DNA from: Rubrivivax sp. | GTDB lineage: Bacteria > Pseudomonadota > Gammaproteobacteria > Burkholderiales > Burkholderiaceae_C | Assembly (NCBI GenBank): GCA_022842595.1 | Contig: JALHPF010000020.1 | Coordinates: 41,425-105,424, forward strand | Reading direction: 5' to 3' | Length of the DNA: 64,000 nt | Part shown: piece after piece, positions 53,630 through 62,648 of the stretch | How the letters are laid out: each line of letters opens with the position of its first letter | Numbering within the stretch: the stretch's first letter is position 1 | Program-made: the position numbers and the translations under genes | The notes under the pieces: model-generated | Told to the model about the DNA's origin: nothing | Seen by the model: the letters and a program-made list of their open reading frames with translations, nothing else | Databases searched by the model: none

Positions 53630-55720
53630 ATGCAGAATTTGCGCCTCGGCTTGCCGGCGGCCACCGCGGCCCTGTTGGCGCTGGCGGCGCTGCCGGCGTT
53701 GTCTGCAGGTTTTGGCAGCCCGGGGACCGGCGCCGTGCTGGGCCAGCCACTGTCTTTCGTGGTGCCGATGCGGCTTGATGCCGGCGACGTGATCGAACCT
53801 CGCTGCCTCAGCGCCAAGGTCACGGTCGGCGACCGCACCCTGCCTGCCAGCATGGTGGACACGAGCATCGAGATGACGGGCGTGGCGAGTGCGCGCCTGC
53901 GCGTGCAAACCACCGTGCCGATCGACGAGCCCGTGGTCAGTGTCGTCGTCAATGTCGGCTGCCAGGCGCTTCTGTCGCGCCGCTTCGTGGTGCTGGCCGA
54001 CCCGCCCGGCCTGGGTGAGGCCATGGCTTCGACGGCCCCGTCAGTGCCGGCTGCGCCGCCTCCGCCCACTGCGGCCTTCACCGCGGCCGAGATGGACCTT
54101 CCGGCGGCAGAGCCCGTGATGGCGGCCGCATCCGCAGGTGCGCCCCCGGCAGGCGGCAAGGGCGCCCTACGGGCAGCAGCGGCGGGCCAGCGCCTTGCCC
54201 GGCCTGCCGCGCGCCCGGGCCGTCGCGAAACCCGGGCTGACGCAACCCGTGCAGAAGTGCGCCGCAGCCCACCTCGACGCAGCGCCGCTGCTGCCGCTCC
54301 AGCCACTACAACCGCCATGCCGCGTCTGCAGCTGGACGTCAATACCCGCGACGCCGATGCGCCGTCGGCCGACATCGCTGCCGTCGAACAGGCGCTGCAG
54401 GCCGTGGCCGAAGCCGCCAGCGCGGTGCGCGCTGCGAATATGGCGGCGGCGGCTGCCGAGGACCGCGCCCAAGGTCTGGCACGAACCGCCGACCAGCTGC
54501 GTGCCGCCGGCCAGGCCCAGCGCGACGCTGCGGCGCTGCTGCGCGAGCGACTGTCGCGGTCGGAGTCGGTGTCGAACTGGGTCTGGCCCTTGCTCGTGGG
54601 CTTGCTGATCCTGGGCGGGATGGCTGGCTGGCTGGCCTGGCAGCTGGCCGCGCTGCGGCGTGAGCAGCGCCTGGGTTGGCAGTTGGCTCGCGAGCAGGCG
54701 GGTGCTGCTGGCCATGCCGGCGCCGATGGGGATGCCGGCGATGGCGCCGCCGCGCCGCCGGCCCAGACAACCGTGGCTCCGCTGCTCAAGCCGGCAGTGG
54801 CCTCACCCGCTGCGCGACCTCGGTCGGCAGCCAACCCCGCCTGGCCGCCACCCGCGCTGGCGGTGGCGCCGCAGCCGGCCTCGCCCGACACCGTGGCGGT
54901 ATCTGACTTCGCACCGTCGACACAAGCCGAGGTGGCCGACCTTGCCGACCACGAACCGCCGCCAGCCGTGCATCGCACCTTGCCGCTGCCCCCCGCGCCA
55001 CCGGCAAGGCCGCTGGCGGCTGCTGCCGAGCCGCCGCTGCGCGACCTGACGATCGAAGAGCTGATCGACCTGGAACAGCAGGCCGAGTTCTTCATCGTGC
55101 TGGGCCAGGACGAAGCCGCCATCGACCTGCTGGTCGAGCACGCGCGCAGCACCGGCGGCAGCAGCCCGCTGCCTTACCTGAAGCTGCTCGAGATCTACCA
55201 GCGGCGGGGCGACCGCGAGGCCTACGAGCGCACACGCGGCCGTTTCAACCAGCGCTTCAATGCCTATGCCGCTGACTGGGGTGTCGGCCTGGACCAGGGC
55301 CGCAGCCTGGAAGACTACCCCGGTGTCCTGCCGCGGCTGGTGCAGGTGTGGCCGCGGCCGCTGGACGCGATGGCCGAGCTCGAAGCGCTGTTGTTCCGCA
55401 AGTCGCGCGGCGAGCTCTTCGACCTGCCCGCCTACCGCGAGGTGCTTTTCCTGTACGCGCTGGCGCGCGACCTGCTCGACCGCGAAGCCGCCGACACCGG
55501 CGACGTCGACCTGCTGCTGCCGCTGGCCGATGGCGGTGAGTTCGGCATCACTGCGCCGCACCCCTATTTCGGCCTGGACCACGACTCGGTTTTTGACCGT
55601 CATGCCACCGAAGACCGGCCGACGTCGCCCGTCGACCTCGATCTTTCGCAGGGGGAGGGCCCCACGCGCATCTTCGACCCGCTGGCCGCCAGCCGGCCGC
55701 CGGGCAAGCCCGAGCGATGA
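53630..55720 (+). CDS. FimV-like membrane protein with C-terminal TPR domain
   Basis: The 696-residue protein has a signal peptide-like start (MQNLRLGLPAATAALLALAALPALSAG), a periplasmic beta region with GQPLSFVVPMRLDAGD (about residues 25-130), then a Pro/Ala-rich region. A short coiled coil (about 255-310, ASAVRAANMAAAAAEDRAQ) precedes a membrane helix at about 318-339 (VWPLLVGLLILGGMAGW). The cytoplasmic tail is disordered until LRDLTIEELIDLEQQAEFFIVLGQDEAAIDLL (about 472 on), a TPR-type domain as in FimV/HubP C-termini. FimV proteins organise poles and type IV pili or type II secretion; no LysM motif is seen here. ATG 53630 was chosen; TTG 53600 is possible. Confidence 0.83.
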   Translation: MQNLRLGLPAATAALLALAALPALSAGFGSPGTGAVLGQPLSFVVPMRLDAGDVIEPRCLSAKVTVGDRTLPASMVDTSIEMTGVASARLRVQTTVPIDEPVVSVVVNVGCQALLSRRFVVLADPPGLGEAMASTAPSVPAAPPPPTAAFTAAEMDLPAAEPVMAAASAGAPPAGGKGALRAAAAGQRLARPAARPGRRETRADATRAEVRRSPPRRSAAAAAPATTTAMPRLQLDVNTRDADAPSADIAAVEQALQAVAEAASAVRAANMAAAAAEDRAQGLARTADQLRAAGQAQRDAAALLRERLSRSESVSNWVWPLLVGLLILGGMAGWLAWQLAALRREQRLGWQLAREQAGAAGHAGADGDAGDGAAAPPAQTTVAPLLKPAVASPAARPRSAANPAWPPPALAVAPQPASPDTVAVSDFAPSTQAEVADLADHEPPPAVHRTLPLPPAPPARPLAAAAEPPLRDLTIEELIDLEQQAEFFIVLGQDEAAIDLLVEHARSTGGSSPLPYLKLLEIYQRRGDREAYERTRGRFNQRFNAYAADWGVGLDQGRSLEDYPGVLPRLVQVWPRPLDAMAELEALLFRKSRGELFDLPAYREVLFLYALARDLLDREAADTGDVDLLLPLADGGEFGITAPHPYFGLDHDSVFDRHATEDRPTSPVDLDLSQGEGPTRIFDPLAASRPPGKPER

Positions 55721-55737
55721 AGCGCTGAGCGGCTGCG

Positions 55738-56916
55738 CTACAGGCGCTGCAGCCGCTCGAGCGCCGTGGCCAGGGTCTCGTCGCGCTTGGCGAAGCACAG
55801 CCGCACCAGGCCCTGCTCGAAGCCGCCCTCGTAAAACGCCGAAAGCGGAATCGCGGCCACCCCCACTTCCCGCGTCAGCCACTGGCAGAACTCGGCTTCG
55901 GACAGCGCGCTCACCGCACTGTAGTCCACCAGCTGGAAGTAGCTGCCCTGGGTGTGCAGCGGGCGCAGACGGCTTTGTGTCAGCCCGGCCAGGAACAGGT
56001 CGCGCTTGCGTTGGTAGAAGGCGGGCAACTGCAGGTAGGGCGCCGGGTCGTCCATGTAGCGCGCCAGGGCATGCTGCATGGGTGTGTTCACGGTGAAGAC
56101 GTTGAACTGGTGCACCTTCCGGAACTCTGCCATCAGCGGGGCCGGCGCGAGCACGTAGCCCACCTTCCAGCCTGTCACGTGGTAGGTCTTGCCGAAGCTC
56201 GACACGATGAACGCCCGCGCAGCCAGGGCCGGCACCGAAGCGGCGCTGGCATGCGGCACGCCATCGAACACCATGTGTTCGTAGACCTCGTCGCTGATCA
56301 GCAGCGTGTCGGTGCCGTGCAGCAGCGCGGCCAGCTGCTCGAAGTCGGCGTGCGTCCAGACCGTGGCACTCGGGTTGTGCGGGCTGTTGACGATGACCAG
56401 ACGCGTGCGCGGCGTCAATGCCGCGGCGATGCGGGCGAAGTCGGGCCGGAAGCTGCCTGGCGTCAAGGGCACGCGCACGACGCGGCCGCCGGCGAGTTCG
56501 ACGTTCGGGGCATAGCTGTCGTAGCAGGGCTCCAGCACCAGCACCTCGTCGCCCGGGTGCACGGTGGCCAGCACGGCGGTCAGGATGGCCTGGGTGGCGC
56601 CGGCGGTGATGGTGATCTCGCTTTCAGCGTCGTAGCTGCGGCCGTACAGCTGCGCCACCTTGGCGGCCACCCGCTGGCGCAGCAGCGGCACGCCGGGCAT
56701 CGGCGGATACTGATTCAGGCCCTCGGCCATGGCGTCGTGCACATGGCCCAGCAGGCTTGGGTCGCAATGGAAGTCAGGAAAGCCCTGGCCCAGATTCACG
56801 GCTTCGTGCTGCTGGGCCAGCGCCGACATCACGCTGAAGATGGTCGTGCCCACCTGCGGCAGGCGGCTTCTTGGCACGGGGGTGTGGGCGGCAGGTGGGC
56901 TGGGCAGATCGATCAC
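55738..56916 (-). CDS. Methionine aminotransferase-like class I/II aminotransferase (YbdL type)
   Basis: The 392-residue PLP enzyme resembles YbdL/MtnE-like aminotransferases acting on methionine and aromatic amino acids. Motifs are AVNLGQGFPDFHCDP, NQYPPMPGVPLLRQRVA, TITAGATQAIL, VNSPHNPSATVW, LISDEVYEHMVFDG, and SFGKTYHVTGWKVGYVLAP with the PLP lysine. NQYPPMPGVP is typical of this branch. It begins six bases after cysB on the minus strand, so cbiX-cysB-aminotransferase likely form an operon linking sulfate assimilation and methionine metabolism. Confidence 0.91.
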   Translation of the reverse strand: MIDLPSPPAAHTPVPRSRLPQVGTTIFSVMSALAQQHEAVNLGQGFPDFHCDPSLLGHVHDAMAEGLNQYPPMPGVPLLRQRVAAKVAQLYGRSYDAESEITITAGATQAILTAVLATVHPGDEVLVLEPCYDSYAPNVELAGGRVVRVPLTPGSFRPDFARIAAALTPRTRLVIVNSPHNPSATVWTHADFEQLAALLHGTDTLLISDEVYEHMVFDGVPHASAASVPALAARAFIVSSFGKTYHVTGWKVGYVLAPAPLMAEFRKVHQFNVFTVNTPMQHALARYMDDPAPYLQLPAFYQRKRDLFLAGLTQSRLRPLHTQGSYFQLVDYSAVSALSEAEFCQWLTREVGVAAIPLSAFYEGGFEQGLVRLCFAKRDETLATALERLQRL

Positions 56917-56922
56917 GGTTTT

Positions 56923-57882
56923 TCAGAGTTCGTAGTCGCTGGAAGGCGCGTGGCCGGCCATGGCGCGCTGCACCAGGGCCGTGCTGAGGTGGGGCGAAAG
57001 CATCTCGGTGAAGGCCAGCACGAACTGGCGCAGGTAGGCGCCGCGCTTGAAGGCCACGCGCGTGACATTGCTGCCGAACAGGTGGCCCAGCGGGCGCCAT
57101 GCCAGGTCGGCGCCGGCGCCCGTGGTGGCCTCTTCGCGCACCGCCAGTTCGGTGACGATGCCCACCCCCAGGCCCAGCCGCACGTAGGTCTTGATGACGT
57201 CGGAGTCGATGGCCTCGAGCGCCACCGCCGGCTTGAGCTTGGCGCGGGCAAAGGCCTGGTCGATGCGTGTGCGACCGGTCATCGTGGGCTGGTACATCAC
57301 CAGCGGGTAGGCCGCCAGCTGTTCCAGCGTCGGCCGTTCAACCGTTGCCAGCGCATGGCCCACAGGCACCACCATCACGTGCTGCCATTCATGGCAGGGC
57401 AGGGTCACCAGGCCTTCATGCGCCGCCAGGGCTTCGGTGGCCAGGCCGATCTCGGCCACGTCGTCCAGCAGCATGCGCGCCACCTGCTCGGGCATTCCCT
57501 GATGCAGCACCACCTGCACCTTGGGCCAACGGCGGCGCAACTGGGCAACCGGTTCGGGCAGGAAGTAGCGGGCCTGGGTGTGGGTGGTGGCGATCGACAG
57601 CGTACCGGCGTCCTGCTTGGAATACTGCTCGCCGATGCGCTTCAGGTTGGCCAGTTCTCGCAGGATGACGTCCACCGACTGCAGCACCAGTTCACCGGGT
57701 TCTGTGACTTTCCGCAGGCGCTTGCCGTGGCGGGCGAAGATGTCGACGCCGAGTTCTTCTTCCAGTTCGAGGATGGCCTTGCTGATGCCGGGCTGCGAGG
57801 TATGCAGGGCCTTGGCCGTTTCCGTGAGGTTCAGCTTGCGTCGAACGGCCTCCTGGACGAAGCGGAACTGCTGCAGGTTCAT
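56923..57882 (-). CDS. cysB: CysB-type LysR regulator of sulfur assimilation
   Basis: The 319-residue LysR regulator has the N-terminal HTH MNLQQFRFVQEAVRRKLNLTETAKALHTSQPGISKAILELEEELG (in overview), where SQPGISKAI is the recognition helix. The CysB-like ligand domain has IATTHTQARYFLPEPVAQLRRRWP and LVMYQPTMTGRTRIDQAF. ATTHTQARY and TGRTRID are close to CysB, which senses N-acetylserine and activates cysteine biosynthesis. Its start overlaps the cbiX stop by four bases. cbiX (siroheme for sulfite reductase) next door supports the assignment. Confidence 0.92.
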   Translation of the reverse strand: MNLQQFRFVQEAVRRKLNLTETAKALHTSQPGISKAILELEEELGVDIFARHGKRLRKVTEPGELVLQSVDVILRELANLKRIGEQYSKQDAGTLSIATTHTQARYFLPEPVAQLRRRWPKVQVVLHQGMPEQVARMLLDDVAEIGLATEALAAHEGLVTLPCHEWQHVMVVPVGHALATVERPTLEQLAAYPLVMYQPTMTGRTRIDQAFARAKLKPAVALEAIDSDVIKTYVRLGLGVGIVTELAVREEATTGAGADLAWRPLGHLFGSNVTRVAFKRGAYLRQFVLAFTEMLSPHLSTALVQRAMAGHAPSSDYEL

Positions 57883-58319
57883 GGCGTGTCCAGCGCGCCA
57901 GGCCCGTCGGCGGGCAGAAGGCCCAGCGCCACGGCCGCCATCGCCGCTGTCACGGCTGGCATTTCGCCCACGGCAGGGTGCAGCGTGAACTGGGTGGCCG
58001 GATGAGCCTGGCGCAGCGTGTCCATCAGCAGCGGCAGGTCCTTGCGCACGTGGCCTCCGGTGCCCAGGAACATCGGCAGCACGGCCACGTCGCGGCAGCC
58101 GGCGGCGGCGAGTTCGGCGCCGGCGTCGGGCAGGGTGGGGGTCATGAATTCGAGAAAGGCCAGCCGTACCTCCACGCCCGGGCGCTGCGCCCGCAACAGT
58201 CCGGCCACGGCCTCGAACGGCCCGGCCCAGCGCGGGTCGCGCGCGCCATGGGCGAACAGGATCAGGCCTGCAGGGGCGCCGTGTGTCGGTTGAGGCGGCG
58301 GTTTCATGGCATCTGGCAT
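57879..58319 (-). CDS. cbiX: Sirohydrochlorin chelatase CbiX/SirB, short form
   Basis: The 146-residue protein matches short-form class II chelatases: GLILFAHGARDPRWAGPFEAVA with the metal-binding His, VRLAFLEFMTPTLPDAGAELAA, and VAVLPMFLGTGGHVRKDLPLLMD with the second His. It inserts iron (siroheme) or cobalt into sirohydrochlorin. ATG 58319 (MPDAMKPPP) or 58307 is likely; the frame extends to 58355 inside the lptG end region. It overlaps cysB by four bases, which fits siroheme supply for sulfite reductase. Confidence 0.9.
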   Translation of the reverse strand: MPDAMKPPPQPTHGAPAGLILFAHGARDPRWAGPFEAVAGLLRAQRPGVEVRLAFLEFMTPTLPDAGAELAAAGCRDVAVLPMFLGTGGHVRKDLPLLMDTLRQAHPATQFTLHPAVGEMPAVTAAMAAVALGLLPADGPGALDTP

Positions 58320-58323
58320 GGCG

Positions 58324-59436
58324 TCAACGGTAGCGCACCAGCCAGGCGAAGGCACCCAGCGACAGCAGCAGGAAGAAGCCGCCGGGGGCGGCTGCGGCCA
58401 CCCAGGGCACCCAGCCGCGCAGCAAACCCACGTGCCCGGCCAGATTGTTCAGCAGCACGAAACCGATGCCCAGCATGATGCCCAGGAATACGCGCAGGCT
58501 GATACCGCCGGCACGGGCATGCAGGTAGGCGAAAGGCAGCGCCAGCGCCAGCATCACCAGGCAGGCCAGCGGGTACAGGGCCTTCTTCCAGAACAGGATC
58601 TCGTAGCGTTCATTGGCCTGTTCCTGATCACTGAGATGGGCGCTGTAGCGCCACAACTCGGTGGTCGTCATCGTGCTCAGCGGCAGCACGGCCGACGCCA
58701 CGACGCTGGCCGTGAGCGTGCTCTGCCAGGCCAGGCTGGGTTCGCGCGTGAGCTGCACGCGCGGCTGGTCGGTGGTGCCGGCACGCGGCCAGCGGGCGAT
58801 GCCGGCGTCGGTCAGCGTCCACTGGCCCTTGGCGTCGACGCGGCCCTCGCGGGCGTCGATGCGGGCCACCAGGCGGCCGTCGGCGTCGAACTCGTAGATG
58901 CGGATGTTGACCAGCTGTCCGCCCGCGTTGGTGCCGCCGACGTTGATGGAAAAAGAGTGTTCGCCATCGGGCGCGAGCCGCTTTTCTTTCAGCCAGGCGC
59001 CGGCGCCTCCGATCGCCAGGCCGCCGGCCGAGCGCGCCTTCAGCTCCACGGCCTGGCGTTCGCTGAGTGGCGCCACATAGTCGCCGACGACGAAGGTGAT
59101 GCCGGCAAACACCAGGCCCAGCACCGCCAGCAGCGACAGGGCCCGGCCGGGACCGAGCCCACCCGTGCGCAGGATCGTGAATTCGCTGGACTGGGCCAGC
59201 CGCGACAAGGAGAAGATGGCGCCGATCAACACCGCGATCGGCAGCAGTTCGTAAAGGTGCCCCGGCAATTCGTAGGCGGCGGCCAGCACCGCCGTCCAGG
59301 CGGTGCGGTTCTGTGTGCCGACACCGTCGAGTTCGTCGACGAAGTCGATGAAATAGAACAGCGACAGGAACGCCAGCGCCACGAACAGCACCGAGGAGAC
59401 GATGTCGCGGTAGAGCAGCCGGCGAACGGTTTTCAT
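58324..59436 (-). CDS. lptG: LPS export ABC transporter permease LptG
   Basis: The 370-residue inner-membrane permease begins MKTVRRLLYRDIVSSVLFVALAFLSLF and contains the six-helix YjgP/YjgQ fold: helices near residues 15-35, 55-75 and 100-120, a large periplasmic beta domain (about 140-255), and three further helices from about 270 on, ending WVAAAAPGGFFLLLSLGAF. With LptF and LptB it extracts lipopolysaccharide from the inner membrane. ATG 59436 overlaps the lptF stop by four bases (ATGA). ELLPIAVLIGAIFSLSRLAQSSEFT is the family signature. Confidence 0.95.
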   Translation of the reverse strand: MKTVRRLLYRDIVSSVLFVALAFLSLFYFIDFVDELDGVGTQNRTAWTAVLAAAYELPGHLYELLPIAVLIGAIFSLSRLAQSSEFTILRTGGLGPGRALSLLAVLGLVFAGITFVVGDYVAPLSERQAVELKARSAGGLAIGGAGAWLKEKRLAPDGEHSFSINVGGTNAGGQLVNIRIYEFDADGRLVARIDAREGRVDAKGQWTLTDAGIARWPRAGTTDQPRVQLTREPSLAWQSTLTASVVASAVLPLSTMTTTELWRYSAHLSDQEQANERYEILFWKKALYPLACLVMLALALPFAYLHARAGGISLRVFLGIMLGIGFVLLNNLAGHVGLLRGWVPWVAAAAPGGFFLLLSLGAFAWLVRYR

Positions 59437-60536
59437 GAGGTCGTTCCTGCTGCCATGCGCCGCCACGGCCAGTGCAGCATGGCGGCATGGTCGCGCCACC
59501 ACATCAGGCCCAGCGCCAGCGTGAACACACCGCCATGCAGGCCGATCAAGGCGGTGGCCATCGAGGTGCGGCCGCCGGCCACCCAGGCCTGACTCAGGTT
59601 GGCGAGGTTGTAGTAGACGACGAAGGCCAGCAGCGCAAACAGCAGGTTCCAGTTGCTGGCGCGGCGCGGGTTGGTGGCGGCAAGCCCGATGCCCAGCAGC
59701 AGCAGGTTGGTGGCGGCCAGCAGCAGGCCCAGCCGCCAGGTCAGTTCACCTTGATGGCGCAGCGTGGGATCGCGGATGAGGGCCAAGGTGTCCACCGCCT
59801 TCGGAGGCAGGCTTTCCACCGCCCGCACGGCGCTTTCGCCAGCCAGCACGCGGTAAGTCTCGAAGCTGGACTGGGTGCGTTCGCCGGTGGCCGCGGCGAT
59901 CTCGTTGCGCTGGCCGCGTTCCAGCACCAGGAAGCGGTCACCTTCGACGGTTTCGAGCCGGCCCGAGCGGGCCGACGTGACCGACTCGCCGCGCTCGTTG
60001 TTCTGCAGGATGAAGACGTTGCGGGCGTTGATGCCGTCAGCGGCGTCGCGTTCGACGAAAAAGACGCGCTGGCCGTCGCGGCTGGTCTGGAAGACGCCAG
60101 GTGCCACGCGCGAGAGGTCCGATCGCTGCTGGTAGCGGTCGCGCAATTCAAGGCTGCTGCGGTTGCCCCAAGGCCACACGAACAGCAGCAGCAGACCCAC
60201 CACCACCAGCACCGGCAAGGCCATCTGCAGCACCGGCCTGACGAAGCGCATCAGGCTCAGGCCACTGGCAAACCAGATGGCCATCTCGCTGTCGCGGTAC
60301 ATGCGCCCCATCCCCACGACGATGGCCACGAACAGCGACAGCGCCAGCATCGTGGGCAAGTGGCCCAAAGCGATGTAGCCGAGCAGCAGCACCACGTCCT
60401 GCGGGGCCACGGCACCGCCGGCGGCCTGGCCGACGGTGCGAATCAGGAACATCGTGATCACGATGGTGAGGATCACCACCAGGGTGGCGCCGAAGCTCCG
60501 CGCGAGCTCCCGTCGCACAGTTGTATCGAATAACAT
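59433..60536 (-). CDS. lptF: LPS export ABC transporter permease LptF
   Basis: The 367-residue partner of LptG has the same fold: MLFDTTVRRELARSFGATLVVILTIVI, helix 2 GHLPTMLALSLFVAIVVGMGRMYRDSEM, the coupling region GLSLMRFVRPVLQMA, a periplasmic beta domain (about residues 130-250), and three C-terminal helices. EMAIWFASGLSLMRF is the family coupling-helix motif that contacts LptB. It is divergent from pepA with 27 bases between starts, an order conserved in many Proteobacteria. Confidence 0.95.
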   Translation of the reverse strand: MLFDTTVRRELARSFGATLVVILTIVITMFLIRTVGQAAGGAVAPQDVVLLLGYIALGHLPTMLALSLFVAIVVGMGRMYRDSEMAIWFASGLSLMRFVRPVLQMALPVLVVVGLLLLFVWPWGNRSSLELRDRYQQRSDLSRVAPGVFQTSRDGQRVFFVERDAADGINARNVFILQNNERGESVTSARSGRLETVEGDRFLVLERGQRNEIAAATGERTQSSFETYRVLAGESAVRAVESLPPKAVDTLALIRDPTLRHQGELTWRLGLLLAATNLLLLGIGLAATNPRRASNWNLLFALLAFVVYYNLANLSQAWVAGGRTSMATALIGLHGGVFTLALGLMWWRDHAAMLHWPWRRMAAGTTS

Positions 60537-60563
60537 CCGCCGCTTTCAAGCTGGATAGAAATT

Positions 60564-62024
60564 ATGGACTTCAAAACACAGGCAGCCGCTGCGAATGGCT
60601 TGTGCGGCCTGGCCGCCGACGCGCTGCTGGTGGTGCTCTCGGGCAGCACACCGCCAACGGACCTGGAAGCGCCGCTGGCCGAGCTTCTGGCTGCGGCCAT
60701 CAAGGACGGCGACTTCACCTGCAAGACCGGTCAGTGCCTGTACGCCCACCGCGTGGCCGGTGTGAAGGCAGGCCGGGTGATGTTCGCCCATGCCGGCGAC
60801 GGCAGCGTCAAGGCCTGGCGCAAGGCGGTGAGCCTGGGTGTCGGCCAATTGAAGGCGGGTGGCAGCAAGACGCTGCTGGTGGCCCATGCTGGCGGCTTCG
60901 AACTCAGCGCCGACCATGCCGAAGCGCTGGTGGCGGCGGCTGAAGATGCGGTCTACCTTTACCGTGAGACCAAACCCAGCGCCCCGCCCGCACCCAAGTT
61001 GCGCAGCGTACTGCTGGCATGCACCAAGGCGCAGCAACCGGTGCTGGCCGCCGGGCTCGAGCGCGGCTTGGCCGTGGCTGCCGGCGTGACGCTGGCCCGC
61101 GAGCTGGCCAACCGGCCGGGCAATCTGGCCACGCCCACCGCCCTGGCTGACGCCGCCAAGCAGCTGGGCAAGTCGCACGGCCTGAAGGTGGATGTGCTGG
61201 ACCGCAAGGACTGCGAGAAGCTGGGCATGGGCTCGTTCCTGGCCGTGGCCCAGGGTTCGGCCGAGCCGCCGAAGTTCATCGTCGCGCGCTGGATGGGTGG
61301 CGCCAAGGGCGCGGCACCGGTGGTGCTGGTCGGCAAGGGCATCACCTTCGACACTGGCGGGATCTCGATCAAGCCAGCCGCCGAGATGGACGAGATGAAG
61401 TACGACATGGGTGGCGCAGCCAGTGTGCTGGGCACGCTCTGCGCGGTGGCGCAGATGAAGGCCAAGGTGAATCTGATCGGCGTGATTCCCGCCTGCGAGA
61501 ACATGCCCGACGGCAAGGCCATCAAGCCCGGTGACGTGGTCACCAGCATGAGCGGGCAGACCATCGAGATCCTGAACACCGATGCCGAGGGCCGGCTCAT
61601 CCTGTGCGATGCACTGACCTATGCCGAGCGCCTGAAGCCGGCGGTGGTGGTGGACATCGCCACGCTCACCGGCGCCTGCGTCATTGCCCTGGGTCACCAC
61701 CGCAGCGGCCTGTTCAGTGGCGACGACGCCCTGGCTGCCGAACTGCTGGCCGCTGGCGAACAGGCGCAAGACCCGGCCTGGCGCATGCCGCTGGACGAGG
61801 AATACGACGAGGGCCTGAAGAGCCACTACGCCGACATGGCCAATGTCGGCAGCCGCGCTGGCGGCGCCATCACCGCGGCCATGTTCCTGAAGCGTTTCAC
61901 CGGCAAGCTGCGCTGGGCCCACCTGGACATCGCCGGCACGGCCTGGAAGAGCGGCGCCGCCAAGGGCGGCACGGGGCGCCCGGTGCCGCTGCTCACGCAC
62001 TTCGTGCTGTCGCGTGCAGGCTGA
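60564..62024 (+). CDS. pepA: Leucyl aminopeptidase PepA
   Basis: The 486-residue M17 metallopeptidase removes N-terminal residues from peptides. The C-terminal catalytic domain has VGKGITFDTGGISIKPAAEMDEMKYDMGGAASV (in part), with the metal-binding Lys and Asp, and NTDAEGRLILCDAL, the family signature with Asp and Glu ligands plus Arg. The N-terminal domain spans residues 1-170. In E. coli PepA also binds DNA. It is divergent from lptF and followed 13 bases later by holC, the usual order. Confidence 0.96.
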   Translation: MDFKTQAAAANGLCGLAADALLVVLSGSTPPTDLEAPLAELLAAAIKDGDFTCKTGQCLYAHRVAGVKAGRVMFAHAGDGSVKAWRKAVSLGVGQLKAGGSKTLLVAHAGGFELSADHAEALVAAAEDAVYLYRETKPSAPPAPKLRSVLLACTKAQQPVLAAGLERGLAVAAGVTLARELANRPGNLATPTALADAAKQLGKSHGLKVDVLDRKDCEKLGMGSFLAVAQGSAEPPKFIVARWMGGAKGAAPVVLVGKGITFDTGGISIKPAAEMDEMKYDMGGAASVLGTLCAVAQMKAKVNLIGVIPACENMPDGKAIKPGDVVTSMSGQTIEILNTDAEGRLILCDALTYAERLKPAVVVDIATLTGACVIALGHHRSGLFSGDDALAAELLAAGEQAQDPAWRMPLDEEYDEGLKSHYADMANVGSRAGGAITAAMFLKRFTGKLRWAHLDIAGTAWKSGAAKGGTGRPVPLLTHFVLSRAG

Positions 62025-62037
62025 ATAGCGACTGGCC

Positions 62038-62481
62038 ATGCAGGTCGTGGAATTCCACACCGGCCTGGCCGACCCGCTGGCCTTCACCTGCCGCTTGTTG
62101 CGCAAGGCACAGCGGCAGGGCCACCGGCTGCTGGTGACTGCGCCGCTTCTGCAGCTTGCCGAACTCGACACGCTGCTTTGGACCTTCGACCCGCAGTCGT
62201 TCGTGCCCCATGTGCGGCTGCCGGAGGCCGCTGCGGCGCTGGCCGCGCGCACGCCCATCTGGCTGTGTGAGCAAGCCCCGCCGGGCGACGTGCCACCGGT
62301 GCTGGTGAACCTGGGTGCGCCACTGGCGCAGGGGCTCGAACGCTTCCGGCGCCTGATCGAAGTCGTCTCGCACGATGTCGAAGATGCCCAAGCCGGGCGC
62401 GAGCGCTGGCGCAGCTACAAGGCCCTGGGCCTGGACATCAAGCACCACGTGGCGGCGTCGGTCAGCCCGCCAGACGACTAG
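62038..62481 (+). CDS. holC: DNA polymerase III chi subunit
   Basis: The 147-residue chi subunit links the clamp loader with single-strand binding protein at the replication fork. It has VEFHTGLADPLAFTCRLLRKAQRQGHRLLV, LDTLLWTFDPQSFVPHVRLP and the C-terminal FRRLIEVVSHDVEDAQAGRERWRSYKALGLD (in part), all typical of HolC. It follows pepA by 13 bases, matching the conserved pepA-holC pairing. Confidence 0.94.
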   Translation: MQVVEFHTGLADPLAFTCRLLRKAQRQGHRLLVTAPLLQLAELDTLLWTFDPQSFVPHVRLPEAAAALAARTPIWLCEQAPPGDVPPVLVNLGAPLAQGLERFRRLIEVVSHDVEDAQAGRERWRSYKALGLDIKHHVAASVSPPDD

Positions 62482-62648
62482 TGCGTTATGGGCGGGTAGC
62501 GGGCTCGAAAGGACGAAAGCAAGCGGGCCCGCACCTTGCTTCCCCTAATAGGGCAACAGGTGTTTTCGGGTATCGTCCGCCGCTTAGTCGTCGACCGTGA
62601 CACCCGGGTTTCAACGTGTCGAACATTTCATCTACTGGAGGTAAGTGC